A stretch of DNA of 30,643 nucleotides from UMGS1519 sp963621885. Lineage in GTDB: Bacteria > Actinomycetota > Coriobacteriia > Coriobacteriales > Eggerthellaceae. The position numbers and the translations under genes were made by a program. The DNA lies in assembly GCA_963621885.1 (NCBI GenBank), contig CAVFFT010000007.1, forward strand, positions 1-30,643, in the 5' to 3' direction. Shown one piece after another: positions 22,448 to 30,643 of this stretch (position 1 is its first letter; the number at the start of each line of letters is the position of its first letter). A model generated the notes under the pieces. That model searched no databases, was not told the DNA's origin, and saw only the letters and a program-made list of their open reading frames with translations.

Positions 22448-22479
22448 AGGGTTGTCTATTCTAGCATGAGGTGCAAAAA

Positions 22480-24549
22480 CTAGTCGTCATCGTTGTGCGA
22501 AGTACCCGAGTTCTTCTTGCTGCTTGTGGTCGTGCCCGTATCGTCATCCTGCTCTTCAGCGGTGATGTTGATCGTGGCGCCATCTTCCGCTTCGCCGGTC
22601 GTGCTCTGGTTCGTCACGATCGCATCACCGGAATAGTCGCGCGTCTTCGTCACCTTGAAGCCGGCATTCTCGAGAATCGCAACCGCGTCCGAAACGGTGT
22701 AACCCACCACGTCAGGCACGTCCACCTTCTTCGAGCCCAGGCTCACGTGAATCTTCACGGTAGAGCCCTTCGCCTTCTCGGTATCGCCATCGGGATCCTG
22801 CCAAATGACAAGGCCCTCGTCCACGTCGCTCGAATACTCTTCACTCACGCTTACCTTGAAGCCGGCGTCCTCAAGCGTCTTGGTCGCGGTTTCCTCGGAG
22901 CTGCCCGCAACCCACGGGACCGCCACCTTCTCGGAGCCCTTGGAAAGAACGTAGGTGACCTCGGAGCCCTTTTCAGCCTTCGAACCACCCGCGGGGTCGG
23001 TCTTGATTACCTTGCCCTCGTCGACATCATCCGAGTATTCGGAATCGCCCGCTTTCGCGGTGAAGCCCGCATCGGTTATCGCCTGCTTCGCGGCCTCTTC
23101 GCTATAGCCATCCACATCGGGAACTTCGACCTTCTCGACGCCCTTCGACACGCTTAGCGCGATCCGCGTTCCCTCCTCGGCTTCGGTGCCGGCAGCCGGG
23201 TCGGTGGAAATGACCTTGCCCGATTCCACTTCGTCAGAATAAACCTCGGTCGTCTTGCCAATCGCATAGCCTGCGCTGGTCAATTCTGCCGTAGCCTCGT
23301 CAACGGTCTTGCCCGCGACATCGGGAACCGTGCCCGTCTTCGCGAAGAATCCGCTGGTGCTCAGGAAATACGCGCCACCCGCAAGAAGCGCCAGCACCAG
23401 CAGAACGATAAGGATATTGCGTCCCTTATGGCTCTTCTGTTCCGGCTGTTCATTGCGGAAGGTCCGCGCGCCTTGTCCGCTGCTCGCATAGGCGTCGTTT
23501 CGGCCGTCGCCCTGGCCGCCCGCCTGTCCGACGGAAGGCATCACTTGCGTCTGGCTCGAGGGAATGCCGCCGCCAATCATCTGCGTCTGCGCATCGGCAT
23601 TCGGATTCATGCGACGCGTCGTCTCGTTCCCCATACCATTCGCCGCAGCAACGCCAGCACCAACGCCAACCGCTCCTGCCGCGCCGGCAAGAATGGCAGC
23701 CGCAGCAGCCGTACCGCGCGCCCGACCAGAAAGATAATCGTTCAGCACCCGGCGCATTTCGACCGCGGTGGAGAAACGACGCGCGGGGTCCTTTTCCATC
23801 GCGCGCGTGACGATAGCCTCCAGCACCGGATCGACCGCGGGGAAGACCTCATGCAGCGGGCGCGGCTGTTCGCTCACCTGCTTCATGGCCACGCTCACGG
23901 CGTCGGGGCCGTCAAAGGGCAGCTGGCCGCTGATGGCCTCGTACATCACGACGCCAAGCGAATAGATGTCGCTTGCGGCGGTGAGCTCTTTGCCCTGCGC
24001 CTGTTCAGGCGAAATGTAATGAGCGGTACCCAGCACGCTCGAGGTGTGGGCGCTCATGGAATTCTTTGCACGCGCGATGCCGAAGTCCATCACCTTCAAG
24101 TTGCCATCGGGCTGAACCATGATGTTCTGCGGCTTGATGTCGCGGTGGATGATGTCCTGGCCATGCGCGACCGCCAGCGCCTGGCAGGTCTGGCTTGCGA
24201 TCTCCGCGACCTTGCGCTGGTTGATCTGGCCCCGTTCGCGAATCGCGGTCTTCAGGTCGCCGCCACGAACGTATTCCATCACGATGTAATAGGTGCCCTC
24301 ATCCTGGCCCCAGTCGTACACGTTCACAATGTACGGGCTCTGGAGGTTCGCCGCGCTTGCGGCCTCCTGCCTGAAACGGCGGGCGAAATCGGCATCAGCG
24401 GCATACTGGGGCAGCATCACCTTCACGGCGACGATGCGTCCCAAAACCGTATCTTGGGCACGGTAAACCTCGGCCATTCCACCTATGCCGATGCGCTCGA
24501 CAATGCGGTAACGTCCGTTGAAGGTTCTACCAATCATGCTTCCGGCCAC
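22480..24549 (-). CDS. pknB: PASTA-domain serine/threonine kinase
   Basis: This membrane kinase senses peptidoglycan fragments and phosphorylates wall-synthesis and division proteins. The 689-residue protein has a kinase domain at about 13-272, with glycine loop GIGGMAEVY, K43 in VAVK, HRDIKPQN at 135-142 (D137) and DFG at 155-157. An Ala/Gln-rich juxtamembrane linker follows, then one membrane helix at about 378-397 and four extracellular PASTA repeats (about 406-470, 474-538, 541-605, 608-664). The tail is acidic and Thr/Ser-rich. The GTG at 24549 has AAGGAG five bases upstream, better placed than the ATG at 24537. It is the last gene of the fhaA-to-pknB unit, 89 bases after the SEDS-PBP gene. 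Confidence 0.96.
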   Translation of the reverse strand: MAGSMIGRTFNGRYRIVERIGIGGMAEVYRAQDTVLGRIVAVKVMLPQYAADADFARRFRQEAASAANLQSPYIVNVYDWGQDEGTYYIVMEYVRGGDLKTAIRERGQINQRKVAEIASQTCQALAVAHGQDIIHRDIKPQNIMVQPDGNLKVMDFGIARAKNSMSAHTSSVLGTAHYISPEQAQGKELTAASDIYSLGVVMYEAISGQLPFDGPDAVSVAMKQVSEQPRPLHEVFPAVDPVLEAIVTRAMEKDPARRFSTAVEMRRVLNDYLSGRARGTAAAAAILAGAAGAVGVGAGVAAANGMGNETTRRMNPNADAQTQMIGGGIPSSQTQVMPSVGQAGGQGDGRNDAYASSGQGARTFRNEQPEQKSHKGRNILIVLLVLALLAGGAYFLSTSGFFAKTGTVPDVAGKTVDEATAELTSAGYAIGKTTEVYSDEVESGKVISTDPAAGTEAEEGTRIALSVSKGVEKVEVPDVDGYSEEAAKQAITDAGFTAKAGDSEYSDDVDEGKVIKTDPAGGSKAEKGSEVTYVLSKGSEKVAVPWVAGSSEETATKTLEDAGFKVSVSEEYSSDVDEGLVIWQDPDGDTEKAKGSTVKIHVSLGSKKVDVPDVVGYTVSDAVAILENAGFKVTKTRDYSGDAIVTNQSTTGEAEDGATINITAEEQDDDTGTTTSSKKNSGTSHNDDD

Positions 24550-24638
24550 GTGCTCTCCTTATAACCGATGGATACCTGGATTGTTCATAGGGCGTGCGTA
24601 CCCATCCAGTTTGTATATATACCACGAAAGGCGGTCCG

Positions 24639-27389
24639 TCATAAATCCCCCTGATAACGCAAAGCCGCTTCCAACACCGGCTTTGCCGCTACAGTGGCGG
24701 CGCCTTCGTCTGCTTCCTCAAGAACAATCGCGACAACGACATCGCAGTCGTCGGACGGACCCATGCAGACGAACCAGGAATTGTCCTTGTCCTTGCCCGT
24801 CTCGGCCGTGCCCGTCTTGCCGGCGATCTTGACTCCTGAAATCTGCGCCGCCGTAGCGGTGCCTTCCTCAACAACGCCTTCCATAACCTCGCGCACGCGC
24901 TTGGCGGTATCGGAGGAAATGGCGCGGCTGTAGGTGGTGGCGTTCGTCTGCTCCACCTTTTCGCCGTCGGCGTTGTAAATGCTATCAACCAGATACGGCT
25001 TCATGATGACGCCGTCGTTCGCAATCGCAGCGCCCACCATCGCCATCTGCAGGACCGAAGCCTGCGGACCAGCGGGGCTCTCATGCTGGCCAACCGGCTG
25101 GCCGTCGGCCGCCCAAGCGGTTTCCCATTCGGTCATCTCGTCCGCATCGGGCATGAGGCTCGTCGCGGTTTCGGTGTCAAAGTCAAGGTCCTGGTTGAAG
25201 CCGAAATTCTCCGCGGTCGAAACGAGCGTATGCGAACCGAGCTTCGAGCCCAGCTGCGCGAAGACCGTGTTGGAGCTCACCTCCATCGCGCGGGAAAGCG
25301 TGATGGTGCCGTAGTCGGTGTTATCGAAGTTCGTGACCTTCCCGTTGCCGATCTTCAAGGTGCCGGGAGAATCGAATTCGGTGTCCTCATCGGCCACGTC
25401 GTTCTCGAAAGCGCTCGCCAGCGTGACCATCTTGAAGGTCGAACCGGGCGCGTACAGCGATTGCGTCGCGCGGTTCAGCAGCGCGTCGCCATCCTGCGAT
25501 TCCAGCAGGCTTTTCACATCGGACGCGTCGTAGGTGGGATTGCTCGCCATCGCGAGAACGGCTCCCGTCTTGGGGTCGAGCACCACGCAGGCGCCATCGT
25601 AACCCTCAAGCGCGTCCTGCGCCGCCTGCTGCAATTCGGAATTGATCGTCAGGCGAATGTCGTTGCCGCGCGTGCCTTCGCCACTGAGCTCCGCGATCAC
25701 ATCGCTCCAGCTCGAATGGACCCGCGTGCCTTCAAGCACGTCGTTGTAGGTGCGCTCGAGTCCCGAGGTTCCATACTGGACGCTCGAGTAGCCGACAATC
25801 TGACTCGCGAGGTCGCCCGCGGGGTAGTTGCGCTTGTAGGTGCCGCTTTCCTCGTCGTAAACGCTTTCCGCGAGGACGGTGCCGTCGTTTGTGGAAATGA
25901 CGCCGCGCTGGTTCTCCTGCGCACGCGCGATGGTGTGGTTGTTGTTCGACATCGACTTGTAGGTGTCGGCGTCAACCACCATGACCATCGTGAGGTTCGC
26001 GATAAGCACGGCGAAAAGCACGCTGAACGCCACCATGATATGCGTCAGGCGGCGGCCAAGCGCCACGCGCCCGAGCTCGCTCATGCCCGCCAGAATGCCG
26101 GTGGTTCCCTGTGTGAGCTCAACCGAGGTGCCGGTGCCGTCGTCGCCGCAGCGGGCGAGCAGGCCCACCGCGATAAAGCTCGACAGCAGCGACGAACCGC
26201 CCTGGCTGATGAAGGGAAGCGTGAGGCCGGTCAGGGGAATGAGCTTCGTCACGCCGCCAACGATGATGAATGCCTGGAAGCCAATGATGCAGGTGAGGCC
26301 CACGGAGATGAGCGCCGCAACGTCGCTCTTCGCACGCGCCGCGATGACCATGCCGCGCACAACGAACATCACGTACAGCAGCAGCAGCGCAACCGCGCCA
26401 AGGAGGCCCAGCTCCTCACCGATGGCACTGAAGATGAAGTCGCTTTCGACCACGGGAATCTGCTCGGCAAGGCCATTTCCCACACCGACGCCAATCATGC
26501 CGCCGTCGGCCAGGCTGAAGAGGCTCTGGACCAGCTGATAGCCCGTACCAGTCGCGTCGGCGAAGGGGTCGAGCCAGGTTTCAACACGCACTTGCACGTG
26601 GCTGAATGCGAAGAAGGCGAAGATGCCACCCACGGCCGCCAGCAAGACGCCGATGACAACGTAGCTCACACGCCCGGTCGCGACATAGAGCATCGCAATG
26701 AACACGAGGAAAACCACGACAGCGGAGCCGAGGTCCTTCTCGAACACGACGATAACCATGCTGATGCCCCACATGAGCAGGAGGGGAAGAAGCGTGCGCA
26801 GGTCGGGCAGGTGCAGCGGGCCCAGCTTCAGGGTGAAGACGGAAAGCAGCTCGCGGTTCTGCGCGAGATAAGCGCCCAGGAAAAGCACGATGAATATCTT
26901 CGCGAGCTCGCCTGGCTGGAAGCTGAAGCTGCCGATTGAAATCCAGATGCGGCTGCCGTAGATCTCGGTGCCGACAACCGGCAGCAGCGGGCACAGCAGC
27001 AGGAAGACGCCAATGATGATGAGCGTGTATTTGTAGTTGCCCATCTTCTCGATACCGCGCAGGAGCACAAGCACGGCAACCATGCACGCGATGCCCACGA
27101 ACAGCCAAATGACCTGGCGTACCGCCAAATCGGGCGCGAGGCGCGTCACATACGCGATACCCACGCCGGACAGCGCGAAGGTGATTGGCAGAATGGCGGG
27201 GTCGGTATTGGGAGCGAAACGGCGCATCGCGAGGTGCGCGGCGATGAAGCCCGCGAATATGCCAAGCGGAACGCCGAGCGTGTTGACGGAAAGCTCGCCG
27301 TCATTCGCGACTATAAGCGATCCAAAGAGAATGATGACAACGGGCGCTGCGAGGATGAGCAGCACCAATTCGGTGTTGCGCCTACTCAT
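24639..27389 (-). CDS. SEDS glycosyltransferase fused to class B penicillin-binding protein
   Basis: The 916-residue membrane protein joins two wall-synthesis enzymes. Residues 1 to about 420 are a RodA/FtsW-type SEDS polymerase with about ten helices, the motifs FEKDLGSAVV, GTGYQLVQSLFSLADGGMIG, VVESDFIFSAIGEELG and a LTLPFISQGGSS segment. After a soluble linker, a membrane helix near 452-475 anchors a PbpA-like transpeptidase. Its motifs are STFK (near 650), SSN (near 706) and KTGT (near 857), all intact. It would polymerise and cross-link glycan in one chain. In most actinobacteria these are adjacent rodA and pbpA genes. The start ATG overlaps the pstP stop by four bases (ATGA), so translation is coupled. 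No frameshift or stop is visible at the junction. Confidence 0.95.
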   Translation of the reverse strand: MSRRNTELVLLILAAPVVIILFGSLIVANDGELSVNTLGVPLGIFAGFIAAHLAMRRFAPNTDPAILPITFALSGVGIAYVTRLAPDLAVRQVIWLFVGIACMVAVLVLLRGIEKMGNYKYTLIIIGVFLLLCPLLPVVGTEIYGSRIWISIGSFSFQPGELAKIFIVLFLGAYLAQNRELLSVFTLKLGPLHLPDLRTLLPLLLMWGISMVIVVFEKDLGSAVVVFLVFIAMLYVATGRVSYVVIGVLLAAVGGIFAFFAFSHVQVRVETWLDPFADATGTGYQLVQSLFSLADGGMIGVGVGNGLAEQIPVVESDFIFSAIGEELGLLGAVALLLLYVMFVVRGMVIAARAKSDVAALISVGLTCIIGFQAFIIVGGVTKLIPLTGLTLPFISQGGSSLLSSFIAVGLLARCGDDGTGTSVELTQGTTGILAGMSELGRVALGRRLTHIMVAFSVLFAVLIANLTMVMVVDADTYKSMSNNNHTIARAQENQRGVISTNDGTVLAESVYDEESGTYKRNYPAGDLASQIVGYSSVQYGTSGLERTYNDVLEGTRVHSSWSDVIAELSGEGTRGNDIRLTINSELQQAAQDALEGYDGACVVLDPKTGAVLAMASNPTYDASDVKSLLESQDGDALLNRATQSLYAPGSTFKMVTLASAFENDVADEDTEFDSPGTLKIGNGKVTNFDNTDYGTITLSRAMEVSSNTVFAQLGSKLGSHTLVSTAENFGFNQDLDFDTETATSLMPDADEMTEWETAWAADGQPVGQHESPAGPQASVLQMAMVGAAIANDGVIMKPYLVDSIYNADGEKVEQTNATTYSRAISSDTAKRVREVMEGVVEEGTATAAQISGVKIAGKTGTAETGKDKDNSWFVCMGPSDDCDVVVAIVLEEADEGAATVAAKPVLEAALRYQGDL

Positions 27390-28603
27390 TTCGCGTCCTT
27401 CGCTTTCGTGTCGGTGCCGGTTGCGGCCGCGGTTGAGGTCGCCGTGGCTGCGGTCTTGCCGGACGCCGTGCCCGAGGCCGTCGCACTCGTAGACGCCTTC
27501 GACCCGGAAGCCGAAGAGCTCCGCGATTCCTCGGCGGACTCCTCATCGGCTATCTGGCTTTCGTATTCCTCCACCAGATGCTCGGCCTCTTCCACGTTGT
27601 CCACTTCGAGGCCTTTGCGAATGGATTCCTGAGCGCCCGGCTGCAAGTCGTCGATATCAACATCGGTCACCTGCACGAGCCAATGGGTGTCAATCCCGGG
27701 AATCGTATCGGGTATTCCCTGATAGATAGCCACTTTTCCATCCACTTCCGAAAGGTAGGCGGAATTCTTCATCCAATGGAAAGCGCCAATGGCACAGCAT
27801 GCCACCACCAGCGCCAGGGCGATGAACACAAGCGCCGTCCACCGCTTGCCGCGGCGGCGTTCGCGCGAAATGGCGCGCACATTCGAACCCGTGACATCAA
27901 CCACAATGACGGTGACATTGTCGGCGCCGCCATTCGAAATCGCCTCGCGCACAAGCGCCTCCGCGCATTGCTGCGGGTCACGCACGCGGGCGAGAATGGT
28001 CTGGATATCGCCATCCTCCACCATCGAGGTCAGGCCGTCGGAGCACAGCAGAAGCCGGTCGCCTTCGCTCGCCGTAATCTCGTAGAGGTCGGGCTGCATG
28101 TCGGGGTCGTTGCCAAGCGCGCGCGTAATGACCGAACGATTGGGATGCCGGCGCGCCTCCTCGAGCGTGATTTGGCCTTTCTCCACCATGTCGGCAACAA
28201 GCGAATGGTCACGCGTGATCTGCTGGAGCTTGCCCGCATGCAGAAGGTAGGCGCGGCTGTCACCCGCTTGCGCGATCGCAAGCTTGTTTTCCCGCACCAC
28301 GCACGCGGTCATGGTCGTTCCCATGCCTTCGCAACCCGACTTGCGAGATGCGGTTATCACAGCATGGTTGGCGGACTCCACCGCCTGCCCAAGCAGGTCG
28401 ATATCGGGAATGGTGGGCGCAAGTGCGGAGAGCGTGTTGACCGCCACTTCGCTTGCGACATCACCGGCGTTATGACCACCCATGCCGTCGGCGACGGCAA
28501 ACAGGGGCGGCTTCACCACCAGGGAGTCCTCATTCCGCTCGCGCCGCGAACCGATATCGGTGCGCGAGCCGAAACGCATATGTTGCGGAGAAAGCTCGAC
28601 CAT
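27386..28603 (-). CDS. pstP: PP2C-family serine/threonine phosphatase
   Basis: This membrane-anchored phosphatase reverses PknB phosphorylation. The 405-residue protein has the PP2C motifs RNEDS (23-27), ADGMGGH (38-44), GTTM (95-98), AGDSRAY (113-119), CSDGLTSM (187-194) and GGADNVTVIVV (225-235). The metal-binding aspartates D39, D189 and D228 are present. A single helix at about 255-275 is followed by an external domain and a long Ser/Ala/Thr-rich tail that is unusual. The ATG shares one base with the fhaB stop (TAATG). Confidence 0.96.
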   Translation of the reverse strand: MVELSPQHMRFGSRTDIGSRRERNEDSLVVKPPLFAVADGMGGHNAGDVASEVAVNTLSALAPTIPDIDLLGQAVESANHAVITASRKSGCEGMGTTMTACVVRENKLAIAQAGDSRAYLLHAGKLQQITRDHSLVADMVEKGQITLEEARRHPNRSVITRALGNDPDMQPDLYEITASEGDRLLLCSDGLTSMVEDGDIQTILARVRDPQQCAEALVREAISNGGADNVTVIVVDVTGSNVRAISRERRRGKRWTALVFIALALVVACCAIGAFHWMKNSAYLSEVDGKVAIYQGIPDTIPGIDTHWLVQVTDVDIDDLQPGAQESIRKGLEVDNVEEAEHLVEEYESQIADEESAEESRSSSASGSKASTSATASGTASGKTAATATSTAAATGTDTKAKDAK

Positions 28604-29016
28604 TAATCAAGCCTCACCCGCATGTCGATATCGCCGACGCTCACGACGTCGCCGCTCTTCAGCGCGACGGGATCGCCAATGGCGTGACCATTGACCGCCG
28701 TTCCGTTCGTCGACTTGAGGTCTTCCACGAAAAGGTTCTGCCCCAGAAGGCTAAAACGCGCATGGCGACCGCTCACATAGCCGGCGCCAATCACGATGTC
28801 GTTGCCGGGGCTGCGCCCCACCGTAACCGGACCGCGGACGCGAATCTTCACGCCACGCAGCTCCTTCGGGCCGCGTTCAACGCAAACGGTCCAGCTCTTC
28901 TCGCGTTTGCGCTGGCCAGACACCATGCCGATGCCCGCGCGCAAAATGGCGAACAGGAACAGGTACATCAATGCAACAAGCAAGATGCGTGCAACAAGAA
29001 GTGTCGTATCTATCAT
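28603..29016 (-). CDS. fhaB: Membrane-anchored FHA-domain protein (FhaB/FipA type)
   Basis: The 137-residue protein has an N-terminal membrane helix (5-27), a short linker and an FHA phosphothreonine-binding domain at about 62-137. Key residues are GRSPGND (67-73, R68), SGRH (82-85) and STNG (102-105). It should recruit phosphorylated partners of PknB to the division or growth site. The ATG at 29016 follows CGGAG seven bases upstream, and the gap to fhaA is 18 bases. Confidence 0.94.
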   Translation of the reverse strand: MIDTTLLVARILLVALMYLFLFAILRAGIGMVSGQRKREKSWTVCVERGPKELRGVKIRVRGPVTVGRSPGNDIVIGAGYVSGRHARFSLLGQNLFVEDLKSTNGTAVNGHAIGDPVALKSGDVVSVGDIDMRVRLD

Positions 29017-29034
29017 GTAAGGCTCCGATATGGC

Positions 29035-30225
29035 CTATTCGAAGGTGAACAGAAAATCGGTGACGCCAATGGTGATGCGGTCACCATCATTCAGGCGTGC
29101 GCTCGTCACGCGGCGGCCATTCACCTTGGTGCCATTCATGCTGTTGAGGTCGACGATATTCCAGCTGCCGTCATCCTCGTAGCGCAGCTCCGCATGCTTG
29201 CGGCTCGCGTTGAGGTCGTTCACGACGATGCTGTTGTCGCCACTGCGGCCGATTCCCATGATGGTGTAACCCAGCTTGTAGCGGACGTTCTCGGTGATGC
29301 CCACGAGCACCGCCATGCCCGTCTGCGCCTGCGCGCTCGCGTTGCTGTAGTCGCGCGCCTCGCGGCGGGCGTCACGCGTGGGAGTGTAATCCTCGTCGTA
29401 ACGGCCCTCTTGGAAGTCCTGGCTGTTGAAGGTGTATTCGCCGTAGTTGATGGAACGGTCGATCTCCTCTTCGGGAACATAGGGAAGGTCGTGCTTGCGA
29501 GCGGGCGCGGCTTCCTGCGCGTCTGCCGCATCAGCGGAATCCGCCTGCGACATGGGCGGCACATTCACGGGAACAGGAACCGGCACCGGCTGAGGTGCGG
29601 GCTGCGGCACCGGCTGAGGCTGCACATTCGCACCGGGAACCGGCTGGGGAACGCGCGCTTGCGGCTGCGCGTAAGCCGCGGAGGCATCCTGGTAGCGATT
29701 CGCGGCGGCCTGCGATTGCTGCTGTGCGGCCGCGTTCTGCGCGATAGGCCGCCCCTGCTGGCCCTGCTGGGGAACTCCCTGCGGATAGTTGCCCGGCTTC
29801 TTCCCGCCCAGACCATAACGGCGCATTTCCTCTTCGCGCAGCTGCTGAATGATGGGGGCGCTCACCATCTCGGCGATGATGTCGAACTTGCCATGCTTGA
29901 GCTCGCTGTCCACAATGAAGCGCACGAGCGGCTGCCCATCCATGAGCAGGCCCGCCTCGGTCGCACGCGCGGCAAGGTAGGTTTCCGTTTCACCCGCGAG
30001 CGTGGGGTAGTAGCCAAAGAGACGCTCGTCGTCCTGCGGGTTCACGAGGATGGTGTACAGCGTCGGCGCGTACTCGCGGCCTGCACCCACCATCTTCTCA
30101 CGCTTCATCGCCTTTTCAGCGCGCTTTGATATCTGTACGGGGGAAATGGGCGCGTCGAAAAACTTATCGGCGGCTCCCTCGAAACCATCTTCCATTTTGC
30201 GTTCGAACCGGGAAAGAAAACCCAT
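29035..30225 (-). CDS. fhaA: FHA-domain protein with N-terminal DUF3662 domain (FhaA type)
   Basis: The 396-residue cytosolic protein starts MGFLSRFERKMEDGFEGAADKFF, the conserved start of the FhaA N-terminal domain (about 1-115). A Gln/Pro-rich disordered linker follows (about 140-240, with PVPVPVPVNVP runs), then a C-terminal FHA domain (about 305-396) with GRSGDNSIVVNDLNASRKH and NSMNGTKVNG. It links kinase signalling to wall precursor transport, by homology. The ATG at 30225 has an ideal GGGAGGT five bases upstream. A longer frame to 30264 lacks a site. It heads the operon. Confidence 0.95.
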   Translation of the reverse strand: MGFLSRFERKMEDGFEGAADKFFDAPISPVQISKRAEKAMKREKMVGAGREYAPTLYTILVNPQDDERLFGYYPTLAGETETYLAARATEAGLLMDGQPLVRFIVDSELKHGKFDIIAEMVSAPIIQQLREEEMRRYGLGGKKPGNYPQGVPQQGQQGRPIAQNAAAQQQSQAAANRYQDASAAYAQPQARVPQPVPGANVQPQPVPQPAPQPVPVPVPVNVPPMSQADSADAADAQEAAPARKHDLPYVPEEEIDRSINYGEYTFNSQDFQEGRYDEDYTPTRDARREARDYSNASAQAQTGMAVLVGITENVRYKLGYTIMGIGRSGDNSIVVNDLNASRKHAELRYEDDGSWNIVDLNSMNGTKVNGRRVTSARLNDGDRITIGVTDFLFTFE

Positions 30226-30527
30226 CGCAAACCTCCCATATGGCGACGGAGCTGCTGCACACATTCAAACAGACATCTTGACACATACAAAAGGCTCCCT
30301 GTGTGCTTGCACGGAAAAACCAGGGAAGCAGGCGCGATACGCCCGGTGGAGTAGTGAAGGTGCCCCAAGACGGGAGGCGAACGAAAGCGAATGCGGCTCG
30401 CCACGAAAGCCGCCGGCATCAAGTGCGGGGTAAAGGCAGCTCAGGCCCCTCGGCACCGCAGCGAAAACGGCATGGCGCCGGGCGCGAAGGGCTAAGACGG
30501 CTCCGGGTTCAAGCCGCCGCAACGAGA
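30226..30527. other. Upstream region of fhaA, no gene seen
   Basis: This GC-rich stretch holds the fhaA ribosome-binding site and an A/T-richer patch around 30270-30300 where the operon promoter may lie. I cannot assign convincing -35 and -10 elements. No ORF here looks real. Confidence 0.4.
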
Positions 30528-30558
30528 AGGCGGGCCCCGGATAATCCGGAGCCCGCCT
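30528..30558 (-). terminator. Terminator-like hairpin of the gene entering from the right edge
   Basis: AGGCGGGC (30528-30535) pairs with GCCCGCCT (30551-30558), with an inner CCGG/CCGG stem and an ATAAT loop. On the minus strand TCTCGTTG follows, a weak U tail. It lies about 40 bases past the stop of the partial gene. Confidence 0.6.
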
Positions 30559-30596
30559 GTGTCCTTGGGCTTGCTACGCTATCGGCGTTTCAAACG

Positions 30597-30643
30597 CTAT
30601 TCGGCCTCGCGCCTGCGCGAGCGCGCCGCCAGGGCCGCGGCGG
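30597..30643 (-). CDS. 3' end of an unidentified gene (partial)
   Basis: In the minus strand the last 47 bases read in one frame as AAALAARSRRREAE followed by TAG at 30597-30599. An Ala- and Arg-rich C-terminus of this kind is common in membrane or division proteins of GC-rich actinobacteria. The terminator-like hairpin just downstream supports a real gene end. Too little is present to name it. Confidence 0.4.
   Translation of the reverse strand, partial: AAALAARSRRREAE

Noticed and set aside
30265..30522. 85-residue minus-strand frame upstream of fhaA
   Set aside because: It has no ribosome-binding site and no recognisable features, and it occupies the probable promoter region of the fhaA operon.

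Overview
The window looks like chromosome of a GC-rich anaerobic actinobacterium. The best guess is a member of the Coriobacteriia (Eggerthellaceae-like). This rests on a single-chain pyruvate:ferredoxin oxidoreductase, the actinobacterial fhaA-fhaB-pstP-rodA/pbpA-pknB order, a SEDS protein fused to its penicillin-binding protein, and strong GC codon bias that opens long false reading frames opposite nearly every gene. The taxonomic call is from memory of gene content, not from a search.

Layout. 1-1566: a YczE-like membrane protein gene flanked by two copies of a polypyrimidine-loop hairpin. 1567-9206 (minus): a compact operon encoding a LeuA-like protein that has lost the catalytic residues, a fusion of a sugar-isomerase-type TIM barrel with an acyl-CoA ligase, and pyruvate:ferredoxin oxidoreductase. 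A possible 11-codon leader ORF precedes it. 9571-12828 (plus): an iron-dependent alcohol dehydrogenase with promoter and terminator, an OFA-type MFS transporter, and a small membrane protein. 12861-15732 (minus): a lower-GC accessory module with an XRE repressor, an ImmA/IrrE peptidase, a DUF4417 protein, a short basic protein resembling a polymorphic-toxin C-terminal domain and an acidic protein that could be its immunity partner. It has its own operator-controlled promoter and terminator. 16049-21157 (minus): a LysR regulator, a Gfo/Idh/MocA oxidoreductase, an orphan protein, a VOC protein and an MFS transporter, probably a small catabolic cluster. 21478-22358: a plus-strand four-helix membrane protein. 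22372-22447: tRNA-Arg(CCU). 22480-30225 (minus): the cell-wall and division signalling operon fhaA-fhaB-pstP-(rodA-pbpA fusion)-pknB. 30597-30643: the 3' end of another minus-strand gene.

How the genes work together. The FHA/PP2C/SEDS-PBP/PASTA-kinase genes form one translationally coupled unit linking peptidoglycan sensing, phosphorylation, dephosphorylation and septal or lateral wall synthesis. The LeuA-like/isomerase-ligase/PFOR operon joins acyl activation to acyl-CoA/2-oxoacid redox chemistry; its pathway is not one I recognise. The accessory module reads as a self-regulated ImmR/ImmA-type switch carrying a toxin-immunity-like cargo. These two regions are the strongest candidates for undescribed biology here.
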